Below, one piece after another: positions 1-4,155 of a stretch of DNA of 5,939 nt (positions are counted from its first letter, which is position 1; every line of letters begins with the position of its first letter). This DNA is from Angelakisella sp. (GTDB lineage Bacteria; Bacillota; Clostridia; Oscillospirales; Ruminococcaceae). The notes under the pieces were generated by a model, which was given only the letters and a program-made list of their open reading frames with translations, was not told where the DNA came from and did no database searches. The position numbers were made by a program, and so were the translations under genes. The stretch is taken from positions 1 through 5,939 of the forward strand of contig JAHHTR010000129.1 in NCBI GenBank assembly GCA_020024515.1, written 5' to 3'.

Positions 1-1
1 T

Positions 2-154
2 GCATTGTTAGAGGAGGATGTAAATATACGATATATTCAGCAGCTTTTAGGGCACAGTTCTATTACAACAACGCAAATTTATACCCATATCAGTACGAGC
101 AAAATTCGCGAAATTTTAGCAGACAAGCACCCGAGGAATCGCTTTGTTTTGTAA
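2..154 (+). CDS. Tyrosine recombinase/integrase, C-terminal fragment (5' end outside window)
   Basis: Frame 2 is open from the window edge to TAA at 152-154 and gives 50 residues. The stretch LLGHSSITTTQIYTHIS is the hallmark C-terminal active-site block of tyrosine recombinases: the conserved LLGH histidine followed by the nucleophilic tyrosine in IYTH. These enzymes cut and rejoin DNA through a 3'-phosphotyrosyl intermediate. The short basic tail (HPRNRF) after the tyrosine is typical of XerC/D-like integrases of mobile elements. It is in the same orientation as the kinase operon but separated from the next gene by about 380 bp. Whether the full gene is intact cannot be judged, because everything N-terminal lies outside the window. 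Family assignment is firm; the element type (ICE, phage, integron-like) is unknown. Confidence 0.93.
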   Translation, partial: ALLEEDVNIRYIQQLLGHSSITTTQIYTHISTSKIREILADKHPRNRFVL

Positions 155-229
155 GCATTATTATTTGATATGTTTTATCCCTCTATGTGCTATTTCTAAA
201 CTAAATATTTTTACCGAATACGGCTATAT

Positions 230-261
230 TTGACGGGATTCGATGGGCTTTTACATATAAT
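230..261 (+). promoter_or_regulatory. Possible promoter downstream of the integrase
   Basis: TATAAT at 256-261 is a perfect sigma-A -10 box. The nearest -35-like hexamer, TTGACG at 230-235, matches 5 of 6 consensus bases, but the spacer is 20 bp, longer than the preferred 16-18. Transcription would begin near 268, just before the ribosome binding site at 279-284. Confidence 0.3.
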
Positions 262-278
262 AAAAATAGCAAAATTAT

Positions 279-308
279 AAGGAGAATTCAATGAAAGAGC
301 CTAAATGA
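279..308 (+). other. Strong ribosome binding site with five-codon frame (MKEPK)
   Basis: AAGGAG at 279-284 stands 6 nt before ATG at 291, as good a translation start as any in the window, yet the frame stops at TGA (306-308) after five codons. The same frame continues past a second TGA (327-329) to TAA at 399-401. If both TGAs were passed it would encode about 36 residues. This may be the start of a decayed gene or a tiny leader; I do not recognise the sequence. Confidence 0.25.
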
Positions 309-442
309 CAAAAAAATAGACCTAGATGATTAAAATTTAACCATTTAGATCCTTGTTGTGCTATAATCTTGCAAAGAAAGACATCTAGAATGTGTTTATA
401 AAGAACAAAATATACGCCTCGCTTTTTGTTAATGATAAAAGC

Positions 443-513
443 AAAAAAAGTTGCTTATCTTGAAGCCTCGGTTGAGTAAAATGGGAAATGATTAGGCGTA
501 CAAAATAAGCAAC
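443..513 (-). terminator. Terminator of the agrD-agrB unit, long-loop hairpin
   Basis: Read on the minus strand, GTTGCTTAT (513-505) pairs perfectly with ATAAGCAAC (458-450), and the 3' arm is followed directly by seven T residues (449-443). It lies 20 bp past the agrB stop codon. The 9-bp stem and T run fit intrinsic termination, but the loop of 46 nt is much larger than usual. Part of the loop (GCCT 497-494 with AGGC 468-465) could form an inner stem that shortens it. Confidence 0.6.
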
Positions 514-533
514 TCTGCTATAACAAATATGAA

Positions 534-1121
534 TTAAGAAGTCTTAACGGTAAGTGTTTTGATTTTTCCGGCTAAGAGTAAAATGCCTTCTAAAATTACA
601 GCCATACAACACGGAGAAAATAAAAAATTCGCAGCTGTGATGTATGCAATAAGGATACTTACTGTTATTAGTGCTAAATAAAGCCATGTTCTTTGTCGAA
701 ATCTCTTTTTCTCTGTGCCGGATAACGGCTTTTCCGGGGTATCCATAGGCGCAAATAAAAAAATAACCAATGAAAAATATAAGCTGAGAATAAACAGCAG
801 TAAATGCAAATCGTAAGTGTAGGAAGCTTTTATAATGCAAAGGCTTATAAAAATGGCACCGCTTGTTATCATCGTGCAACATAATTCTGTTGCAGCATGA
901 AAGCCTCCGGCGTATTTCCGGATAAGATCAAATGCGATGAAAAAAATAAGACTTTCCATCCATACATTTAGAATCAAACCAAATACAGATGTTATTAACA
1001 AATAGACAATCTTGGAGGAGACGATAAAGAATCCATATTCATAGAGTTCTCGCTCATCTTCTTCGATATAGCCTTTTTGAATAATAACATCTGTAATCTG
1101 TTTGCCAAGCTTATTTAGCAT
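534..1121 (-). CDS. agrB: AgrB-like peptide-processing membrane protease/exporter
   Basis: This 195-residue protein is the expected size for AgrB, the integral-membrane cysteine endopeptidase that removes the C-terminal tail of AgrD, cyclises the peptide and helps export it. The sequence shows the family core RKYAGGFHA with catalytic His75, then Cys82 seven residues later (the same spacing as His77/Cys84 of Staphylococcus aureus AgrB). The conserved loop PMDTPEKPL is at residues 125-133. The N-terminus is a soluble amphipathic stretch; hydrophobic segments lie near 31-64, 84-98, 104-124, 146-166 and 169-187. The ATG at 1121-1119 lies inside the 3' end of agrD (11-bp overlap) with only a weak purine-rich ribosome site (AAAG) before it, so translational coupling to agrD is likely. 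Family assignment is very secure. In the classical locus agrB comes before agrD; here the order is reversed. Confidence 0.95.
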   Translation of the reverse strand: MLNKLGKQITDVIIQKGYIEEDERELYEYGFFIVSSKIVYLLITSVFGLILNVWMESLIFFIAFDLIRKYAGGFHAATELCCTMITSGAIFISLCIIKASYTYDLHLLLFILSLYFSLVIFLFAPMDTPEKPLSGTEKKRFRQRTWLYLALITVSILIAYITAANFLFSPCCMAVILEGILLLAGKIKTLTVKTS

Positions 1122-1248
1122 CTTTAGAAAAATCTTTTAATTTCTCAGGAGCTTTGGGCTGATAGCAAAAATAGCTAGATGTGCTGTTAGCATTCTCTTT
1201 GAGTGCATTTTTAATGACGCTCTTGTAAATGGATAATGTCTTTTTCAT
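1111..1248 (-). CDS. agrD: AgrD-like cyclic autoinducer pro-peptide
   Basis: This 45-residue peptide has the three-part AgrD architecture: a basic amphipathic N-terminal leader (residues 1-19), a central signal core (about NSTSSYFC, 21-28), and the conserved, charged C-terminal recognition tail YQPKAPEKLKDF that AgrB cleaves off. The start chosen is ATG at 1248-1246, because a strong AAAGGGGGA ribosome site lies about 8 nt upstream; the frame stays open to an ATG at 1308 but that one has no ribosome site. By comparison with clostridial AgrD peptides, where the five residues before the [YH]QP tail form the ring and begin with Cys, the ring here would be SSYFC. Ser24 would supply the ester bond (lactone) instead of the usual thiolactone Cys. 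Ring boundaries are inferred. It is the first gene of the agrD-agrB unit and overlaps agrB by 11 bp. Confidence 0.9.
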   Translation of the reverse strand: MKKTLSIYKSVIKNALKENANSTSSYFCYQPKAPEKLKDFSKDAK

Positions 1249-1366
1249 AAAAAAATCCCCCTTTGTTTTTGGTATTTTAATGCTAACAAATATGGACAGA
1301 ATCTTCAATCTGGAAAACCTAATTGCAGAAAAAACAGACTTAAAAGCAAAAAATTAAAAAAACAGC

Positions 1367-1394
1367 AATATACTATTTTATTTTTTTATGTGAA
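1367..1394 (-). promoter_or_regulatory. Probable promoter of agrD-agrB
   Basis: On the minus strand, TTCACA (1394-1389, 5 of 6 matches to the -35 consensus) and TATATT (1372-1367, 5 of 6 matches to the -10) are separated by 16 bp. Transcription would start near 1360, leaving a leader of about 112 nt before the agrD start. The perfect dyad at 1397-1418 lies immediately upstream, centred near -47, a position suited to an activator or a regulator blocking the promoter. Confidence 0.55.
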
Positions 1395-1396
1395 TT

Positions 1397-1418
1397 AAAT
1401 ATAACAAATGTTATATTT
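1397..1418. promoter_or_regulatory. Perfect 10-2-10 dyad, candidate operator
   Basis: AAATATAACA and TGTTATATTT are exact reverse complements separated by AA. The dyad sits between the two divergent promoter candidates, just upstream of the agrDB -35 box. Such a two-fold symmetric site suits a dimeric helix-turn-helix protein such as the adjacent Cro/CI-type regulator. LytTR proteins such as AgrA usually bind direct repeats, so it fits that family less well. AT richness raises the chance background, but a 20-base exact match is still notable. Confidence 0.6.
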
Positions 1419-1428
1419 TGACACTTTA

Positions 1429-1457
1429 TTTATATGAAGAAGAATAAATGATAAAAT
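1429..1457 (+). promoter_or_regulatory. Probable promoter of the Cro/CI-type regulator gene
   Basis: An extended -10, TG-A-TAAAAT (TG at 1449-1450, hexamer at 1452-1457), is preceded by TTTATA (1429-1434, 4 of 6 matches) with a 17-bp spacer. Transcription would start near 1464, giving a leader of about 27 nt that contains the ribosome site GGAGGGG (1477-1483). Confidence 0.5.
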
Positions 1458-1490
1458 ATAAACGAAGAATTTATTTGGAGGGGAAAGTAT

Positions 1491-1802
1491 ATGAGTATAA
1501 ATTTGAAAAAGTTTGGCAAACGAATTGCAATTAGGCGCACAGAACTTGGTATTAGTCAAAAAGAACTGGCAGAACTGGTCTGCTTATCGGCTACGCATTT
1601 ATCTAATATTGAAAACGGAAAATCAACACCGAGCTTTAATACTTTTGTGGATTTGTGCGATACACTCAAAACCAGCGCAGATTATTTTTTATGCGGTGCA
1701 GTTCATCCGGATGTAAGTCAAGAAATTATGAGTAAAATACAATTGTGCTCTGATAATGAACGAGAAAAAGTGTCGCAAATTTTAGATATATTTATTAAAT
1801 AA
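1491..1802 (+). CDS. Cro/CI (XRE) family helix-turn-helix regulator
   Basis: This 103-residue protein has an N-terminal Cro/CI-type DNA-binding domain at about residues 6-66. The typical pattern is visible: KRIAIRRTELGISQKELAELV, then the recognition helix region SATHLSNIENGKSTPS, then the closing helices ending DYFL. The remaining 35 residues (about 69-103) have no recognisable ligand-binding domain and may serve for dimerisation. The start is well supported by GGAGGGG 7 nt upstream. It sits at the hinge between agrDB and the response regulator/kinase pair, 77 bp before the latter with no terminator in between, so read-through is possible. Its likely role is to control the divergent promoters or its own gene; the perfect dyad at 1397-1418 is the obvious candidate site. 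Whether it represses or activates cannot be told from sequence. Confidence 0.9.
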   Translation: MSINLKKFGKRIAIRRTELGISQKELAELVCLSATHLSNIENGKSTPSFNTFVDLCDTLKTSADYFLCGAVHPDVSQEIMSKIQLCSDNEREKVSQILDIFIK

Positions 1803-1811
1803 AGTTTATTC

Positions 1812-1839
1812 TTGCCAAATTGAAAGGATTCATTATAAT
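1812..1839 (+). promoter_or_regulatory. Probable promoter of the response regulator/kinase operon
   Basis: TTGCCA (1812-1817, 5 of 6 matches) and a perfect TATAAT (1834-1839) are separated by 16 bp. Transcription would start near 1846, about 34 nt before the start codon chosen for the response regulator. This is the best-matching promoter in the window and suggests the two-component pair can be expressed apart from the upstream regulator gene. Confidence 0.65.
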
Positions 1840-1879
1840 ATAGTAATATTAAAGTATTTTTTGATTTGTGGGGAGAAAT

Positions 1880-2587
1880 ATGCAGATAGCTATATGTGAT
1901 GATAATTTAGAATGCAGAAATTCTGTGTACACTTATGTGAAATATTATTCTGAAATTAACAATTTAGATACCGCTATCTTTGTCTTTGAGGATGGCGGTA
2001 GTTTATTAGAAGAAGAAACAACTTTTGATATTCTGTTTTTGGATATTGAGTTGGGAGATACAGATGGTATAACGGTTGCAGAACAAATTTTGAAATCTTC
2101 GCCAAATACTATCGTAATTATTATTACGAATTACAGAAAATATTTGGATGCAGCCATGGATGTGAATGTGCTGCGCTTTATTGATAAGCCTATTACACAA
2201 GAACGTATTACTTCCGCACTGGAAAAAGCCATTGATGAAATCAATCATAGCCACATACTGATTCATACCAAAGAAAATACCATAAAGAAACTCAAAAAAT
2301 CAGATATCATATATGTAGAAGTCCTGCATAAAACCACAACTTTTTATACTACCAATGGAATTATGCAGTGCAAAGAACCGATTTCTCATTTCCGAGAACT
2401 TTTGAATTGTACGTTCTTTGCTGTGCCACATAATAGTTATATTGTGAATTTAAAGTATGTTTCTTTGTTTAAAAGAGATGCTATTGAAGTAAGTAGTGAG
2501 TTCTTTCCTTCAGTTACAATATCAGTTGCTCCACGAAAGCAAGCACAATTTCGCAAACAATTTATGAGCTTTATTGAAGGGGAATAA
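1880..2587 (+). CDS. LytTR-family response regulator (AgrA-like)
   Basis: This 235-residue protein combines an N-terminal receiver domain with a C-terminal LytTR DNA-binding domain, the architecture of AgrA, VirR and FsrA. Receiver landmarks are the acidic pair Asp7-Asp8 (CDDN), phospho-acceptor Asp55 in LFLDIELGDTDG, Thr82 in the switch strand and Lys102-Pro103. The LytTR domain spans about 126-232, with the typical HNSYIVNLKYV segment. I chose ATG at 1880 rather than the in-frame GTG at 1868: MQIAICDD is the usual family start and GGGGAG (1870-1875) lies just before it, though only 4 nt away, while the GTG has no ribosome site. The stop is 5 bp before the kinase start, so the two are co-transcribed. 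It should be phosphorylated by that kinase and act at quorum-controlled promoters, possibly agrDB and the large secreted-protein gene; the targets are inferred. Confidence 0.94.
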   Translation: MQIAICDDNLECRNSVYTYVKYYSEINNLDTAIFVFEDGGSLLEEETTFDILFLDIELGDTDGITVAEQILKSSPNTIVIIITNYRKYLDAAMDVNVLRFIDKPITQERITSALEKAIDEINHSHILIHTKENTIKKLKKSDIIYVEVLHKTTTFYTTNGIMQCKEPISHFRELLNCTFFAVPHNSYIVNLKYVSLFKRDAIEVSSEFFPSVTISVAPRKQAQFRKQFMSFIEGE

Positions 2588-2592
2588 TTGCT

Positions 2593-3894
2593 ATGGATTG
2601 GAAAATGTTAGTAATTGATATATTCCTTTATATCTTTGAAGCTTGGGTTTTTAATTTCTATGCGAAGTTAATTTCTTTATCATATAAAAAATTTTGGATA
2701 AGAGTCCTTGGGATTGCAGCGGGATATGCTGTTTTGCTTGTTTTTTATGAGATGCATAGATTACCTTTGATAGCGCTCAGTATTATTTTGATTAATTCGT
2801 TGTTGCTTTTTTCTTTATTTTCTATTAATTTTCAAACAGCACTTTTTCACTCTTGCATACTATTAGGAGTGATGGTTTCCAGTGAAGCAATAACAATGCC
2901 TTTTGTAGCTTTATTAACGGAGCAATCTTTAAATTTTCAGCCTCAAGCAGATGTTTATGTAATCAATGTTGTAATTAGTAAATTGGTCTATTTTATCATT
3001 GCTCTTATCATAGCGTTTCTGTTTGCGAAAAAGGAACGCAATCAAAAAAATTTCAAACCGTATTGGATTATGCTGATACTACCAATATCCGGAATTATTA
3101 TACTTACTATTTTTGCGAAAGTAATTATTCAATATACTCTGTCAACGGAACTATATTTCTTTGCCATTGGTATAGCCTTCTTAGTTTTACTTTCTACGGT
3201 AATTGTATTTTATGCATTTGAAGTTGCTCAAAAGGAATCCGCGGAATTAAGCGATTTAAGGGCGATACAGCAAAAACAGGAAATAGACCAAAAATACTTT
3301 GAAATTGTGGATCAGTCCAACAAAGAAATGCAAATTTTGGCGCATGATACCAAAAATCATCTTATGCAAATCTGTAATATGGAAAATATGGAATCTGTGC
3401 AAAAATATATAGATTCTATTTATCCGTCCCTAGATAAATTTAGTTCCATTGGCATCAGTCAAAATAAAATCCTGGATTTGATTATCAGTAAGTATATTAA
3501 GCTTTGCGAGAAAAATCATTTGCAGTTTTCAGTCAATGTAAAAACTGCGAATTTGCACTATATTGAAGATGCGGATTTGTCAACCATTCTAAATAATTTA
3601 TTAGATAATTCTATGGAAGCTGCAGAACAGTCACAGGAAAAGCGCATATCTTTTTCCCTTTATTCAAGAAGTAAAAGATATGATGCGTTGGTATTAGAAA
3701 ACTCTTGTGACATTCCTCCCATTGTGGAAGGCTCTAAACTTAAAACAACTAAACCGGAAAAACGCTTGCATGGCCTGGGACTCAAAAGTGTTTTGAAAGT
3801 TGTTGAAAAATACAGCGGTATGTATGATTGGGAATATAACGAAGAGCAAAAACTTTTTAAAACGGTGATTGCATTTCCCAAATCAGTAATATAA
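2593..3894 (+). CDS. AgrC-like membrane sensor histidine kinase (HPK10 type)
   Basis: This 433-residue protein has a hydrophobic N-terminal half with six or seven membrane segments (about 4-28, 36-53, 57-77, 80-107, 121-144, 157-181, 186-209), a helical linker rich in Gln and Glu (210-245), and a cytoplasmic kinase core. The H-box QILAHDTKNHL places the phospho-acceptor at His251, followed by Asp252 and Asn255. The N-box ILNNLLDNSMEAA is at 332-344 and the glycine box HGLGLKSV at 393-400, closing a GHKL ATPase. A polytopic sensor with this H-box and no HAMP or PAS domain is the class that senses cyclic peptides (AgrC, FsrC, VirS). It begins 5 bp after the response regulator stop, with GAAGGGG about 10 nt upstream. 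Given the linked agrD-agrB, its ligand is very likely the local cyclic peptide. Regulator-before-kinase is the reverse of agrC-agrA. Confidence 0.93.
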   Translation: MDWKMLVIDIFLYIFEAWVFNFYAKLISLSYKKFWIRVLGIAAGYAVLLVFYEMHRLPLIALSIILINSLLLFSLFSINFQTALFHSCILLGVMVSSEAITMPFVALLTEQSLNFQPQADVYVINVVISKLVYFIIALIIAFLFAKKERNQKNFKPYWIMLILPISGIIILTIFAKVIIQYTLSTELYFFAIGIAFLVLLSTVIVFYAFEVAQKESAELSDLRAIQQKQEIDQKYFEIVDQSNKEMQILAHDTKNHLMQICNMENMESVQKYIDSIYPSLDKFSSIGISQNKILDLIISKYIKLCEKNHLQFSVNVKTANLHYIEDADLSTILNNLLDNSMEAAEQSQEKRISFSLYSRSKRYDALVLENSCDIPPIVEGSKLKTTKPEKRLHGLGLKSVLKVVEKYSGMYDWEYNEEQKLFKTVIAFPKSVI

Positions 3895-3968
3895 AACGGT
3901 TTGCGGTAGAAAAATAGAATTTGTTTTTTTGCTGCACGATTTCTTTTTGTAAATAACATAACTATAAG

Positions 3969-3999
3969 CGCACTATCGAAAAATGATAGTGCGTTTTTT
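3969..3999 (+). terminator. Intrinsic terminator of the kinase operon
   Basis: CGCACTATC (3969-3977) and GATAGTGCG (3985-3993) form a perfect 9-bp stem with a 7-nt loop, followed directly by six T residues (3994-3999). It is 75 bp past the kinase stop and separates the two-component operon from the large secreted-protein gene, which must therefore have its own promoter. Confidence 0.92.
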
Positions 4000-4045
4000 C
4001 ATATTCAGGTCATATTTTCCCACATTTAGACTTTTTTATTGCATT

Positions 4046-4074
4046 TTCACCGTAGGATAGATACGCTTAATAAT
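4046..4074 (+). promoter_or_regulatory. Candidate promoter of the secreted DNRLRE/Rhs-type gene
   Basis: TTCACC (4046-4051, 4 of 6 matches) and AATAAT (4069-4074, 5 of 6 matches) are separated by 17 bp. The match is modest, as expected for an activated promoter, and other registers are possible. The -10 overlaps the left arm of the hairpin dyad at 4065-4088. A leader of roughly 75 nt would precede the start codon. Confidence 0.35.
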
Positions 4075-4088
4075 GAAAATAATTAAGC
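4065..4088. promoter_or_regulatory. Hairpin-forming dyad upstream of the secreted-protein gene
   Basis: GCTTAAT (4065-4071) and ATTAAGC (4082-4088) are exact inverted repeats. The inner AT/AT pairs extend the stem to ten positions with one A-A mismatch around a GAAA tetraloop. No T run follows on either strand, so it is not an intrinsic terminator. It may be an operator over the -10 region or a 5' mRNA hairpin. Confidence 0.45.
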
Positions 4089-4155
4089 TAAAAAAGGGAG
4101 TGAAGTTTTAACAAAAAAGTAATATAAGAAAGAAAAAGAAAATGGAGGAGAAATT

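Larger units (their letters stand above)
155..442. other. Intergenic region without a convincing gene
   Basis: This AT-rich stretch follows the integrase. I see no terminator directly after the integrase stop and no tRNA that would mark an attachment site. It contains a consensus -10 hexamer with a following ribosome binding site and a five-codon frame (listed separately), and an extended -10-like TGCTATAAT at 359-367 that lacks a good -35. It could be a decayed gene remnant, an att region or a short transcript; none can be proven here. Confidence 0.5.

Noticed and set aside
291..401. TGA read as tryptophan or selenocysteine in the small frame
   Set aside because: The neighbouring genes use TGG for Trp and none contains in-frame TGA, and I could not identify a Sec insertion hairpin.
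1162..1176. Cys28 of AgrD as thiolactone nucleophile with a ring running into YQPK
   Set aside because: The YQPKAP segment matches the conserved AgrB recognition tail that is cut away, so the ring most likely ends at Cys28 rather than starting there.
1249..1308. In-frame upstream ATG at 1308 that would extend AgrD by 20 residues
   Set aside because: It has no ribosome site, whereas the ATG at 1248 has a strong one and gives the typical AgrD length and N-terminus.
1418..1423. Perfect TTGACA as a -35 box for the Cro/CI-type gene
   Set aside because: No acceptable -10 hexamer lies 16-18 bp downstream; the extended -10 at 1452-1457 is 28 bp away and pairs better with TTTATA at 1429.
1868..1879. 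GTG at 1868 as the response regulator start
   Set aside because: There is no ribosome site before it, its own sequence forms the ribosome site of the ATG at 1880, and receiver domains usually begin at the MQIAICDD position.
3903..3935. Twelve-pair hairpin just after the kinase gene
   Set aside because: It contains three or more G-U wobbles and mostly A-U pairs and is not followed by a T run; the real terminator is the strong one at 3969-3999.
3660..3959. Open frame on the minus strand over the kinase 3' end (similarly minus-strand frames at 544-882, 2006-2266 and 4563-4748, and a plus-strand frame at 1513-1716)
   Set aside because: Each lies within a gene of secure family in another frame, lacks its own ribosome site or recognisable domain, and is explained as a shadow.
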